From the NCBI GenBank assembly GCA_024685175.1, contig JAIKWD010000036.1, positions 1-60,648 of the forward strand: 60,648 nt of DNA. The letters run 5' to 3'. Source of the stretch: Bacteroidales bacterium. Lineage in GTDB: Bacteria; Bacteroidota; Bacteroidia; Bacteroidales; WCHB1-69. The notes beneath the pieces are model-generated. The model was not told where the DNA came from. It saw nothing but the letters and a program-made list of their open reading frames with translations, and did not search any database. Positions 51,920 through 60,394 of the stretch are shown in pieces. The number at the start of each line of letters is the position of its first letter. The stretch's first letter is position 1. A program made the position numbers and the translations under genes.

Positions 51920-54025
51920 ATGAAGAAACTTTTGATTGCAGTTGCCTTGTTGTGCGTGATGGTTTCTTGCACGAAACAGGCAAAGACCGATGAGAAAGTC
52001 ATCGGGAAACCCAACATTGAAGTGAAAAACGGCCAATTTACCCCAGAGGTGATGTGGGCTTTGGGTAAGATGGGTGAAAAAGCGGTTTCGCCCGACGGCA
52101 AGCAGATTGCCTACACCGTGACCTACTACGATATGGCCGAGAACAAAGGCAATGCCGAAATCTACCTCATCCCGTCCGAAGGCGGTGATGCCAAACAACT
52201 CACCACCACCGCTGCCAGCGAGTTCAACATCTTGTGGCAAGACGACAATACGTTGCTCTTCTGCCGCGACAACGAGATGCGCTCGATGAACATCAAGAGT
52301 GGCAAGGAGAAGGTGCTGGGCTCCTTCGAAAGAGGCATCGAGGGCTTTAAAGTCGCCCCAGACGGCAAGTCCATCGTGTTCATCACCACCAAACCCGTCG
52401 TGCGCCCCGGCCATCTCGACAAATTGTACAAAGACCTCGACAAGACCACCGGTCGTATCAACGAGGACTTGATGTACCGCCATTGGGACAATTGGGTGGA
52501 TGAATATCCGCAGATATTCTTAGCCAAGTTCGACGGCAAGAAGGTGGACGTTAAGAATGCCACCTGCATCATCGATAGCACCTTCGAGTGCCCGATGCGC
52601 CCTTGGGGTGGAGTGGAGCAGTTCAACTACAGCCCCGACAGCAAGACCATCGCCTACACGTGCCGCAAGAAGACCGGCGGCGACTACGCCCATTCCACCA
52701 ACAGCGACATCTTCCTCTATGACATCGAGAAAGGCACGACCCGCAATCTTTGCGAAGACATCAAAGGCTATGACCAGAATCCCGTCTTCAGCAACAACGG
52801 CAAGTATATTGCTTGGGAGAGTATGGAACGCGATGGTTACGAGAGCGACAAACTGCGCCTGATGGTGCTCGACCTTGCCACCAATGTCCGTACCGACTAT
52901 ACCGAGAACTTCGACTATAACTTCACCAATATCAGTTGGACCGCCGACGACAAGGAGATCCTGGGCGTGGTCAACTATCGCGGTATGGACGAGATCTTCG
53001 CCGTCAACTTTGAGACGAAGGCCATCCGCCAGATTTCTCACGGCTATCACGATGTGCACGGATTCGAACTGGTTGGCGACAAGTTGTACGCCGACCAAGT
53101 CTCAATGCAGTATCCCTCCGAAATCTATGTCTACAACTTGAACGACGACAAGGCCGACGGCAAGAAAGTGTCTGCCATTAACGACGATATTCTGTCGCAG
53201 GTGAAGATGGGCAAGGTGGAGGAACACTGGATCAAGACCGTCGACGGCAAGGATATGCTCACGTGGCTCATCTATCCGTACAACTATGACAGCACCAAGG
53301 TCTATCCCGCATTGCTCTATTGCGAGGGCGGCCCGCAGTCGATGGTGAGCCAGTTCTGGAGCACCCGCTGGAACTTTATGGTGATGTCCGGCGCCGGCTA
53401 CTTCATTATCGCCCCGAACCGCCGCGGCACGATCGGCTTCGGCACGGAATGGTGCGAGGAGATCAGCGGCGACTATGGCGGACTCTGTATGCAAGACTAT
53501 ATGCGCGCCGCCGACTTCTTCAGCGACAGCGTGAAACAGATTGACAAGGAACGCCTCGGCGGCTGCGGTGCCAGCTTCGGCGGCTATAGCATCTACTGGC
53601 TCGCCGGCCATAACCACGATGTGAAAGGCTACAAGGACGGCCGCCGTCTCAAAGCCCTCCTGGCCCACAACGGTATGTTCAACTTCGAACAACAATACCT
53701 CGAAACCGAAGAACTATGGTTCGACAACTGGGACCTCGGTGGCCCGTATTGGGACTGGAACAATCCGCAAGTCAAGAAGAGCTTTTCCAACTCACCGCAC
53801 CTGTTTGTGGACAAGTGGAACACACCTATCTGCGTTATCCACAGCGAGTTTGACTTCCGCATTGTGGCCTCGGAGGGTATGGCTGCCTACAACGCGGCCA
53901 AGATCCTCGGCCTCGACGCCCGTTATCTCTACTTCCCCGATGAGACGCACTGGGTGCTCAAACCGCAAAACAGCCTGCTCTGGCATCGCAATTTCATCGA
54001 CTGGTTCGATAGTCATCTGAAATAA
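51920..54025 (+). CDS. S9 family prolyl oligopeptidase-type peptidase, lipoprotein
   Basis: 701 residues. Lipoprotein signal with lipobox VMVSC at the N-terminus, so membrane-anchored outside the cytoplasm. Residues about 35-420 form a beta-propeller with WD40-like/TolB-type repeats (AVSPDGKQIAYTV, NYSPDSKTIAYTC, ISWTADDKEI). The alpha/beta-hydrolase domain follows with Ser S552 in GCGASFGGYS, D645 in SEFDFRI and H677 in DETHWV. Expected to cut short peptides, perhaps releasing dipeptides or tripeptides after proline. HdeD-like gene follows after 27 bases. Confidence 0.93.
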   Translation: MKKLLIAVALLCVMVSCTKQAKTDEKVIGKPNIEVKNGQFTPEVMWALGKMGEKAVSPDGKQIAYTVTYYDMAENKGNAEIYLIPSEGGDAKQLTTTAASEFNILWQDDNTLLFCRDNEMRSMNIKSGKEKVLGSFERGIEGFKVAPDGKSIVFITTKPVVRPGHLDKLYKDLDKTTGRINEDLMYRHWDNWVDEYPQIFLAKFDGKKVDVKNATCIIDSTFECPMRPWGGVEQFNYSPDSKTIAYTCRKKTGGDYAHSTNSDIFLYDIEKGTTRNLCEDIKGYDQNPVFSNNGKYIAWESMERDGYESDKLRLMVLDLATNVRTDYTENFDYNFTNISWTADDKEILGVVNYRGMDEIFAVNFETKAIRQISHGYHDVHGFELVGDKLYADQVSMQYPSEIYVYNLNDDKADGKKVSAINDDILSQVKMGKVEEHWIKTVDGKDMLTWLIYPYNYDSTKVYPALLYCEGGPQSMVSQFWSTRWNFMVMSGAGYFIIAPNRRGTIGFGTEWCEEISGDYGGLCMQDYMRAADFFSDSVKQIDKERLGGCGASFGGYSIYWLAGHNHDVKGYKDGRRLKALLAHNGMFNFEQQYLETEELWFDNWDLGGPYWDWNNPQVKKSFSNSPHLFVDKWNTPICVIHSEFDFRIVASEGMAAYNAAKILGLDARYLYFPDETHWVLKPQNSLLWHRNFIDWFDSHLK

Positions 54026-54052
54026 TCAATCTGTTTAATTAAATTTCTTATA

Positions 54053-54625
54053 ATGAAAAAAAGTACTAAAATCTGGATTTGCATTACAGGCATTCTGCTT
54101 GTGGTGCTTGGCATTGTTTGCATCGCAAAGCCGGCAGACACGCTGTTTGCTACAGCTTGGATGATTGGTGTGTTTACCCTTGTTTCCGGTATAGCGGAAC
54201 TGGCCTTTACCCTCAATACGCAACACTTTCTTCCGAACAGCGGAACCCGTATGCTTTCGGCCCTTCTCCAAATCATTCTCGGCTGCATCTTCCTGGCGAG
54301 TAACCTGTTCCTCGCAGCATCGCTGCCCTTTATCTTTGCCCTCTGGGTGATGATTGAAGGTGTCGTCATTGCCATCCGCGCATTCGATTACAAGAAAGTC
54401 GGCTTCAAATACTGGTGGTGCCTCTTGTTGCTTGGCATCGTCGGTGCTGTGCTCGGTTGTCTCGGTCTGCGCTATCCCAAGGCGGCAGGATGCACCCTGA
54501 CAACGCTCATCGGCATTGGTATCATCGCCAATGGCGTGGCCTATCTCGTGGCTATCGCCGGCTTGAACCGTTTCGAGAAGAAACTGAACGAAGCCAAGGA
54601 TGCCTTTCGCGACACCATTGGATAA
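54053..54625 (+). CDS. HdeD/DUF308 family membrane protein
   Basis: 190 residues with six predicted membrane helices in pairs, the first GILLVVLGIVCIAKP as in HdeD-family proteins, with repeated G-x-x-L-G-C motifs (LQIILGCIFLAS, GAVLGCLGLRYPKAA). HdeD is an acid-stress-linked inner membrane protein in E. coli; its molecular role is not known. Basic, soluble C-terminus. Ends at a strong shared terminator. Confidence 0.88.
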   Translation: MKKSTKIWICITGILLVVLGIVCIAKPADTLFATAWMIGVFTLVSGIAELAFTLNTQHFLPNSGTRMLSALLQIILGCIFLASNLFLAASLPFIFALWVMIEGVVIAIRAFDYKKVGFKYWWCLLLLGIVGAVLGCLGLRYPKAAGCTLTTLIGIGIIANGVAYLVAIAGLNRFEKKLNEAKDAFRDTIG

Positions 54626-54639
54626 AATAGTCCGCCAAT

Positions 54640-54674
54640 AAAAAAGCCCGAACTGAAAAGTCCGGGCTTTTTTT
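54640..54674. terminator. Bidirectional terminator between the hdeD-like gene and korB
   Basis: AAAAAAGCCCG and CGGGCTTTTTTT pair with an inner ACT-GAAA-AGT stem; A-run before and T-run after make it work on both strands for the converging genes. Confidence 0.9.
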
Positions 54675-54705
54675 ATGCCTGAATGGGAACAGGACAGGGG
54701 AGTGG

Positions 54706-55737
54706 TTACACTTCCCAGGTATCACCGCTATTGAGCAGGTCGTCGACGCATTTGTACTTGCCGGCAGCCATCTGCTCGTCCATTTGTTCTTCGTAGAGTT
54801 GTGTGTAAGAGGTCTTCTTGACATTACGGATGACACCGATGGCCACGGGAAGGTCACCGCTCATACGGGCCAGCATCATATGGATGCCGGTGTCCTCGGT
54901 GGTCTCGTCGTGGATCATAATGTCGTCCATCGTGATGCCGTTTTCGCCGATGGTGACAGCTTCGAGGCAACGGCCGTTGAAACGGAGGCCTTTGTTGCGC
55001 TCCTTGCCGAAGATCATCGGTTTGCCGTGCTCGAGGATGATCGTACGATCGTCACGCACGGCGCGGTCGGTGATGGCGGCGTGGGCCTTGTCGTTGAAGA
55101 TCATACAGTTTTGGAGCACTTCCACCACGCTGGTGCCGTCGTGTTGGGCGGCACGGGTCATGATCTCTGTGGTCAACTGAGGCAGGCAGTCCAACGCACG
55201 AGCGTAGAACGTGCCCTGAGCACCCATTACTAACTCGCCCGGGTTGAAGGGATAGTCGATGGTGCCGTAAGGAGAGGTCTTGGTCACCTGGCCGAACTTG
55301 GTGGTCGGGCTGTATTGACCCTTGGTCAGACCGTAGATCTCGTTGTTGAAGATGGTGATGTTGAAGTCTTGGTTACGACGCACGGCGTGGATCAGGTGGT
55401 TGCCACCGATGGCCATAGAGTCGCCGTCACCCATACTGACCCACACGGAAAGCGAGGGGTTGGCCAACTTGACGCCCGTTGCGATGGCGCAAGCACGACC
55501 GTGGATGCTGTGAAAACCATAGGTGTCCACATAGTAAGGAATACGGGATGAGCATCCGATACCGGACACCATACAGATATTCTCTTTCTTGTGGTTGGTC
55601 TTAGGGAAGGTGTTCAACAATGAAGCCAGGATGGCGTGGTCGCCGCAGCCTGGGCACCACTTCACCATCTGGTCGCTGGTGAAATCAGCTTTTGTATATT
55701 CTCTGTCCGCTTGGGGAACAAAATGTCTTTCTGCCAT
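54706..55737 (-). CDS. korB: 2-oxoacid:ferredoxin oxidoreductase, beta subunit
   Basis: 343 residues. Thiamine diphosphate-binding subunit: KWCPGCGDHAILASL, GCSSRIPYYVDTYGFHSIHGRACAIATG, and the TPP/Mg motif GDGDSMAIGGNH...NNEIYGLTKGQYSPTT. With the alpha subunit it oxidises a 2-oxoacid (2-oxoglutarate is most usual for this two-subunit form) to the acyl-CoA, reducing ferredoxin, or works in reverse. The CPGC and later Cys bind a [4Fe-4S] cluster. Thirty-four bases downstream of korA. Confidence 0.93.
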   Translation of the reverse strand: MAERHFVPQADREYTKADFTSDQMVKWCPGCGDHAILASLLNTFPKTNHKKENICMVSGIGCSSRIPYYVDTYGFHSIHGRACAIATGVKLANPSLSVWVSMGDGDSMAIGGNHLIHAVRRNQDFNITIFNNEIYGLTKGQYSPTTKFGQVTKTSPYGTIDYPFNPGELVMGAQGTFYARALDCLPQLTTEIMTRAAQHDGTSVVEVLQNCMIFNDKAHAAITDRAVRDDRTIILEHGKPMIFGKERNKGLRFNGRCLEAVTIGENGITMDDIMIHDETTEDTGIHMMLARMSGDLPVAIGVIRNVKKTSYTQLYEEQMDEQMAAGKYKCVDDLLNSGDTWEV

Positions 55738-55771
55738 AATTTTGAATTCTTAAAAGTTGTTTTTGTTTGAT

Positions 55772-57616
55772 TTATTCGGCGAGAAGTCTGTTGAATTCGG
55801 CTTTCAACTCACCAACTTCGAAAGGAAGACCCATAATCTTGTTGTATTGGATCATCGGGCATTCGGGGTACTTGGTGCGGAGATAACCGGCGAACTGGCC
55901 GTTGTTGAGTTCGCAGACGACGATCTTCTTGTATTTGCGCAAGATGTCGCCAGTGTTCTTCGGCAGCGGGCAGATATAGTTGAAGTGGGTGTACGCCACT
56001 TTCTTGCCTTCGTTGTTGAGTTCTTCCACGGCCAAGGTCAAGGCGCCGGAGGTGCCGCCCCAACCTACGACGAGCAGGTCGGCGTCCGGATTGCCGGTCA
56101 CTTCTTGGTCAGGGATGTAGTTGGCCACACGATCCACCTTCTCTTGACGGTTGTGAACCATCAAGGCGTGGTTCTCAGGATCGGTGCTCAACGGGCCGTC
56201 GGGACATTTCTCTAGGCCGCCGACGCGGTGTCTGAGGCCTTCCATCCCAGGAAGTGCCCACCAGCGAGCGAATTTCTCTTCGTCGCGGCGGAACGGACGA
56301 TAGTCGGGATCGTTGGGCGTGGCCAAACGCGGCGTGATGCTCGGCATATCGGCCATCTTGGGGATGCGGAACAACTGGGAACCGTTGCCCAGATAACCAT
56401 CCGTGAGCAGGATGACGGGCGTCATATGCTCCAAGGCGATCTTAGCGGCGTTGTAGGCCCAGTAGAAACAGTTGGCGCTGGAAGAAGCGGCCACCACTAC
56501 GAGCGGGGCCTCGCCGTTACGGCCGTACAGCGCTTGGTTAAGGTCGGATTGCTCCGTCTTGGTGGGAAGACCCGTGGAAGGACCGCCACGTTGCACGTCG
56601 ACGACCACAAGGGGAAGTTCCACCATCACAGCTAAACCCAAGGCCTCGCTCTTCAGGGAGAGACCCGGACCAGACGTGGAAGTACAAGCCAAAGCGCCGG
56701 CATAGGAGGCGCCGATGGCTGAACAAATACCGGCGATTTCGTCCTCGGCTTGGAAGACACGTGCGCCGAGAGACTTGTGCTTGGCCAACTCTACCATCAC
56801 GTCCGTAGCCGGAGTGATAGGGTAGGAACCTAAGAACAAACGACGACCGGAACGCTCGGAAGCAGCCAACAAACCCCAAGCCGTGGCCACGTTGCCCGTG
56901 ATGTTACGGTAACGACCCTTCGGCATCTGGTCGGCTTGCGCTATCTCGAAAATGTGGGAGTGCATTACTTCCAACTTGTCGGCATATTCAAAACCCTCGG
57001 TCAAGACGGCTTTGTTTAACTTGACGACATCGGGCTTCTTGGCGAACTTGCGCTCCAAATAAGCGTAGGTCTGGTCCAACTTCTTGTGCGTGGCATAGAA
57101 GATGATACCCAAGGCAAACATATTACGACAACGGTCAGCGGTCTTCTTGTCGGCGCCTTGCTCATTGCCTATGCGTTGCGTGAAAGAGGTCACGGGAGCC
57201 TTGATGATGGTGTAGGCACGCTCCAACTCATCGGTGAAAGGATCTTCGGTGTAACCGGCCTTCTTCATTGCCTCCTCCGTGAACGTGTCGATATCTACAA
57301 TAATGGTGGCACCTTTCTTCGCCCACTTGAGGTTGGACTTGAATGAAGCGGGATTCATCGCCACTAAGATATCACACTTGTCACCAGAGCTGTAAATATG
57401 GTTGCCTACGTGTACCTGATAACCAGAGACACCTGCAATGGTGTTGTGCGGAGCACGAATCTCCGCAGGATAGTCTGGGAATGTGGCAATGTCATTGCCC
57501 GTTAATGCCGAAGCATCGGAAAACAACGTTCCCGACAACTGCATGCCGTCGCCACTATCACCAGCAAACCGAACGACAAGGTCGTCAATCTTTTTAATTT
57601 GATCTTCTGTTGCCAT
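55772..57616 (-). CDS. korA: 2-oxoacid:acceptor oxidoreductase, fused gamma-alpha subunit
   Basis: 614 residues. The first 200 residues are the gamma domain (VRFAGDSGDGMQLSGTLFSDA...HNTIAGVSGYQVHVG); the rest is the alpha domain with GSYPITPATDVMVELAK, AEDEIAGICSAIGASYAGA, TSTSGPGLSLKSEALGLAVMVELPLVVVDVQRGGPSTGLPTKTEQSDL, a set typical of KorA. No separate ferredoxin-type delta subunit gene is present. First gene of the korAB unit, with a well-spaced promoter upstream. Confidence 0.93.
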   Translation of the reverse strand: MATEDQIKKIDDLVVRFAGDSGDGMQLSGTLFSDASALTGNDIATFPDYPAEIRAPHNTIAGVSGYQVHVGNHIYSSGDKCDILVAMNPASFKSNLKWAKKGATIIVDIDTFTEEAMKKAGYTEDPFTDELERAYTIIKAPVTSFTQRIGNEQGADKKTADRCRNMFALGIIFYATHKKLDQTYAYLERKFAKKPDVVKLNKAVLTEGFEYADKLEVMHSHIFEIAQADQMPKGRYRNITGNVATAWGLLAASERSGRRLFLGSYPITPATDVMVELAKHKSLGARVFQAEDEIAGICSAIGASYAGALACTSTSGPGLSLKSEALGLAVMVELPLVVVDVQRGGPSTGLPTKTEQSDLNQALYGRNGEAPLVVVAASSSANCFYWAYNAAKIALEHMTPVILLTDGYLGNGSQLFRIPKMADMPSITPRLATPNDPDYRPFRRDEEKFARWWALPGMEGLRHRVGGLEKCPDGPLSTDPENHALMVHNRQEKVDRVANYIPDQEVTGNPDADLLVVGWGGTSGALTLAVEELNNEGKKVAYTHFNYICPLPKNTGDILRKYKKIVVCELNNGQFAGYLRTKYPECPMIQYNKIMGLPFEVGELKAEFNRLLAE

Positions 57617-57710
57617 TTTTGATTATAGAGTTAGTTTTATGTTAAGTAATTATAATTCAATACTTTAATTGATTGTTGAAGTCGCTTTGGCAGACGCTTC
57701 AAAACGGGTG

Positions 57711-57741
57711 CAAAATTAAATAATTTATATAAGAAAATCAA
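57711..57741 (-). promoter_or_regulatory. Promoter of korAB
   Basis: On the minus strand TTG (57741-57739), 20 bases, TAATTTTG (57718-57711): full -33/-7 match. The leader to the ATG at 57616 is about 90 bases. Confidence 0.7.
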
Positions 57742-57786
57742 TTGAGAAATGAGGGATTGGGCAGATTAATATACGTGTTTTTTGTG

Positions 57787-57794
57787 TATTTTTG
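57787..57794 (+). promoter_or_regulatory. -7 box (TATTTTTG) that fixes the start of the next gene
   Basis: TATTTTTG overlaps the first in-frame ATG-like start at 57792, so translation should begin at the next ATG, 57822. Confidence 0.55.
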
Positions 57795-57821
57795 CCGATG
57801 CCAATAAGAGGTGTCATTATC

Positions 57822-58535
57822 ATGGCCAAATCAAAAAAGGATTTTCGTGAAATAGATTGGGAGGAATGTTTTGGTAAAAGCAAGAACCATAACATTTTCC
57901 TTGTTAAATCCGGGCATGAACCCATGCGCTTTGCCGCCCAGATGGCCTCTTTGTTTCAAAGAGAGTTTTCGTTTATGGTTGACCATGCCCCTTTGCTCGA
58001 CAAACAGGAAATTACTTTTCCTACCTATTTTGCAGACCTTGATGAAGAAAAAGGAATAAATGTCATCATTATGGCCAACCATACACCACTTCCCGCCCCT
58101 GAACCAGTTGCCAACTTCAATCCATTGGAGAGTTTGTCTCTGTTTGATGAGAACTTCTTCTTTTTTAATGATGTAAAACCCCAACAACGGCTGTTTTTTG
58201 CTCCTTTTCGCAATTATGACTACATGCTGATTGTCAATAGCGATCGCGATGCCTCTATTGAAGATCTTCGGGAATTGCTGAAAAAAGAAGAACGCTTGAT
58301 GTCACAAGACGCCAGTGCCCTGCTACTGCCGGAAATAAAGAATCAAAGCAAACAACGCATTTCCGTGCTAAAGAATCTAATAGAATACTTCGATGTTATG
58401 ATGAACAAGATCAGAGAGGAGCGAATTCAACGCAAGACAAACTACAAAACCATTCCGATGTCCAATCATGTCCATCGACGTTTCCAGATCGATCAGGTGA
58501 TTACTAGTCCGCTCTTTCAGCGCGAAGATGTTTAG
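57822..58535 (+). CDS. Conserved-looking cytoplasmic protein of unknown function
   Basis: 237 residues from MAKSKKDFREIDWEECFGKS. No signal peptide, membrane segment or metal motif. Central aromatic run LFDENFFFFNDVKPQQRLFFAPF; then a helical, charged stretch (EDLRELLKKEERLMSQDASALLLPEIKNQSKQRISVLKNLIEYFDVMMNKIREERIQRK) that could be a coiled coil. I do not recognise the family. The longer start at 57792 is excluded by the -7 box. Its 3' end overlaps the convergent gldH-like stop by four bases. Confidence 0.7.
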   Translation: MAKSKKDFREIDWEECFGKSKNHNIFLVKSGHEPMRFAAQMASLFQREFSFMVDHAPLLDKQEITFPTYFADLDEEKGINVIIMANHTPLPAPEPVANFNPLESLSLFDENFFFFNDVKPQQRLFFAPFRNYDYMLIVNSDRDASIEDLRELLKKEERLMSQDASALLLPEIKNQSKQRISVLKNLIEYFDVMMNKIREERIQRKTNYKTIPMSNHVHRRFQIDQVITSPLFQREDV

Positions 58536-59056
58536 CTCTTTTTGTTCTTAATAGGTAAAACCTTCAAAGTCAAATTGTTGAAACCAAAATTGTCTCCCTT
58601 TTCGGCTTTCCGGAAGAAGGAAACATGGTACTCGCCTTTTTGATTGAGCTGCTTTCTTGGAAAGGCTACTAAGTTGAGATTGAACCCATTGCCGTTGGCT
58701 GCCGGCATGATGCTTTTGTTGATTTCTCGGTCAAAGTCCATGATGCTGGTCACGTAAGTCTCTTGACCATCCGGAAATATCAATGTGATGGTGACGGGCA
58801 ATTGATGAAGCTTGTTGGTGGCCGTGTCATAATTGAGTACGAATTCAATACTATATTCCTTGGTCGTGTCACTAATGCTGAATGGAAAATCGAGTACCTG
58901 CTCTTCGAAAGCCCAATTGGTGTTGGCAAAGGTATGCTGAACACTGATCTCGTTGCTTTCTTTTTTCTTGGAAGATTGACAACCAATAAGTAAAACACTG
59001 ACAAAGAGAGCTATAGTGGTGAAGAGGAAAAAATGTTTAAAATTTATTCTTTTCAT
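58532..59056 (-). CDS. gldH: GldH-like gliding motility/T9SS lipoprotein
   Basis: 174 residues. Lipobox LLIGC with a signal peptide from MKRINFKHF. The mature part (HTFANTNWAFEEQVLDFPFSISDTTKEYSI, DTATNKLHQLPVTITLIFPDGQ, GEYHVSFFRKAEKGDNFG) follows the GldH pattern of an F-x-N-x-W start, an internal DTT and a final strand ending in I-L-P. GldH is required for gliding and T9SS stability in Flavobacterium; its biochemical role is unclear. Consistent with the T9SS sorting domains elsewhere in this window. The ATG at 59056 is preferred over a TTG at 59062. Sequence identity cannot be measured by eye. Confidence 0.6.
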   Translation of the reverse strand: MKRINFKHFFLFTTIALFVSVLLIGCQSSKKKESNEISVQHTFANTNWAFEEQVLDFPFSISDTTKEYSIEFVLNYDTATNKLHQLPVTITLIFPDGQETYVTSIMDFDREINKSIMPAANGNGFNLNLVAFPRKQLNQKGEYHVSFFRKAEKGDNFGFNNLTLKVLPIKNKKS

Positions 59057-59080
59057 ACTCAATAATTATTTAATAAATGA

Positions 59081-59088
59081 TATTTTTG
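59081..59088 (+). promoter_or_regulatory. -7 box (TATTTTTG) of the RNase H gene
   Basis: TATTTTTG 53 bases before the ATG at 59142 and inside the longer frame starting at 59016, which supports the shorter start. Confidence 0.5.
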
Positions 59089-59141
59089 CAACTGTTTGGT
59101 GTCCTTGCAAAAGGGCTGCAAAAATACTAATATTTGAAAAT

Positions 59142-59783
59142 ATGGCGGCAAAGAAAAAATTCTATGTGGTTTGGGCTGGTGCAAGGACCGGCGTGTTTGA
59201 CAACTGGGCGGAATGCAAGGAACAAGTCTATCATTTCGAAGGGGCCAAGTACAAGTCCTTTGAATCCTTGCAGGAGGCAGAGGCTGCTTACAAGGAAGGG
59301 TATGCCGCCTATTACCGTAATCATCCAACAACGGCTAGCGGTATAGCCTTGCAGTTGATGGACGAGAGCGCCCAACGCCCCATCCTGGATAGTCTATGCG
59401 TGGACGCCGCCTGCAATATGGTGACCAAAGTGATGGAGTATCGCGGCGTATATGCCGCCACGGGCGAGGTGTGGTTCCACAAAGGCCCGTTCCCCAACGC
59501 CTCCAACAATATTGGTGAGTTTCTGGCTCTGGTGCACGGTCTGGCCTTGCTCAAACAAAAAAAACTGGACATTCCAATCTATACTGACAGCATCACGGCC
59601 CTCTCTTGGGTGCGACACAAGAAACACAAATCCATCGTCCTGCCGACGGAGGAAAATGCCGTGCTATTCGATCTCTTGGTCCGGGCGGAGACTTGGCTCC
59701 AGAACAACACGTATAATACGCCTATCTATAAGTGGAATACCCCTCTCTGGGGTGAGATCCCTGCCGATTTCGGCCGGAAGTGA
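59142..59783 (+). CDS. rnhA: Ribonuclease H with N-terminal viroplasmin-type domain
   Basis: 213 residues. Residues 5-52 (KFYVVWAGARTGVFDNWAECKEQVYHFEGAKYKSF) are the caulimovirus-type RNA/DNA hybrid-binding domain found in RNase H1 enzymes. The catalytic domain follows with acidic residues in SLCVDAACN (D), NNIGEFLALVHGL (E), YTDSITALSW (D) and the final IPADFG (D). It removes RNA from RNA-DNA hybrids. The start at 59142 fits the domain; upstream codons are hydrophobic and overlap the divergent gldH-like start and the promoter. Confidence 0.9.
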   Translation: MAAKKKFYVVWAGARTGVFDNWAECKEQVYHFEGAKYKSFESLQEAEAAYKEGYAAYYRNHPTTASGIALQLMDESAQRPILDSLCVDAACNMVTKVMEYRGVYAATGEVWFHKGPFPNASNNIGEFLALVHGLALLKQKKLDIPIYTDSITALSWVRHKKHKSIVLPTEENAVLFDLLVRAETWLQNNTYNTPIYKWNTPLWGEIPADFGRK

Positions 59784-59808
59784 GATGAGTCAACAAATAT
59801 AAAAAATG

Positions 59809-59816
59809 TACTTTTG
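59809..59816 (+). promoter_or_regulatory. -7 box (TACTTTTG) before the M15 fragment
   Basis: TACTTTTG 28 bases before the GTG at 59844. It looks like the original promoter of the gene that was later truncated. Confidence 0.4.
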
Positions 59817-59843
59817 CAGCGATAAAAAACATTATCCTAATAT

Positions 59844-60140
59844 GTGAAAAACAAATCTGTTCGTCTTGCTGATGTCCGGACTTCTTTTGGGGACATCTTT
59901 GGTATCGTGCAATTCGGTCGCGAGAGTCATCCCGATTGCGGTGGTGACCCCATAACGGGCACCTATCGCCCCAATGACACCATTACTGCCGAGCAATTCG
60001 ACAACCGCATGATTCTCCGCAGGGTCATGCTCAAGCACGGCTTCAAGCCGTACGACTGCGAATGGTGGCACTTCACCTTGGTGAACGAACCCTATCCGGA
60101 GACCTATTTCAAATTCCCGGTGCGCGAGCTGCGAAAGTAG
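59844..60140 (+). pseudogene. 5'-truncated D-Ala-D-Ala dipeptidase (M15D/VanX-like) fragment
   Basis: 98 residues from a GTG. The tail (RPNDTITAEQFDNRMILRRVMLKHGFKPYDCEWWHFTLVNEPYPETYFKFPV) is the C-terminal third of VanX-type M15 peptidases, with the catalytic EWWHF. The N-terminal two-thirds, including the SxHxxGxAxD metal site, are missing, so it cannot be a working enzyme. Only 60 bases lie between the RNase H stop and its start. The nearest ATG (59842) reads ATG-TGA and stops at once, so translation is doubtful. Confidence 0.75.
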
Positions 60141-60338
60141 GGGATTATGCAACGTGGCGAGTGAGGCGGTGTTCAATATAGTCCCCACATTCTACCCAAG
60201 CCCGTCATGGCTTCCATATTGATAACCTGTGGCGGTGCGACCATGCCGTCCGTGTAGGGGGGGAGTGCTATTAGTTTATTCCACCTTAGCGTTATTAGTT
60301 TTTTGCGTTCTCTTCCTGCCTCGTTGCCTTGGGATGCT

Positions 60339-60393
60339 CTTTTGGGTAGTTGAGAATAGCCTTTTGGGTAGTGGTTTGTCGCTTTTGGGTAGT
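60339..60393. repeat. Three direct copies of CTTTTGGGTAGT
   Basis: Identical 12-base words at 60339-60350, 60361-60372 and 60382-60393, spaced 22 and 21 bases, directly next to the ygiQ-like stop (60395). The rest of 60141-60394 shows no gene. Confidence 0.75.
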
Positions 60394-60394
60394 T

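Noticed and set aside
59016-59141. Longer N-terminus for RNase H
   Set aside because: It overlaps the -7 box and the divergent gldH-like start; the added residues are hydrophobic and not part of the RNase H family.
59842-59847. ATG-TGA read-through (selenocysteine) start for the M15 fragment
   Set aside because: No selenocysteine insertion element or other selenoprotein gene seen; the N-terminal domain is simply missing.
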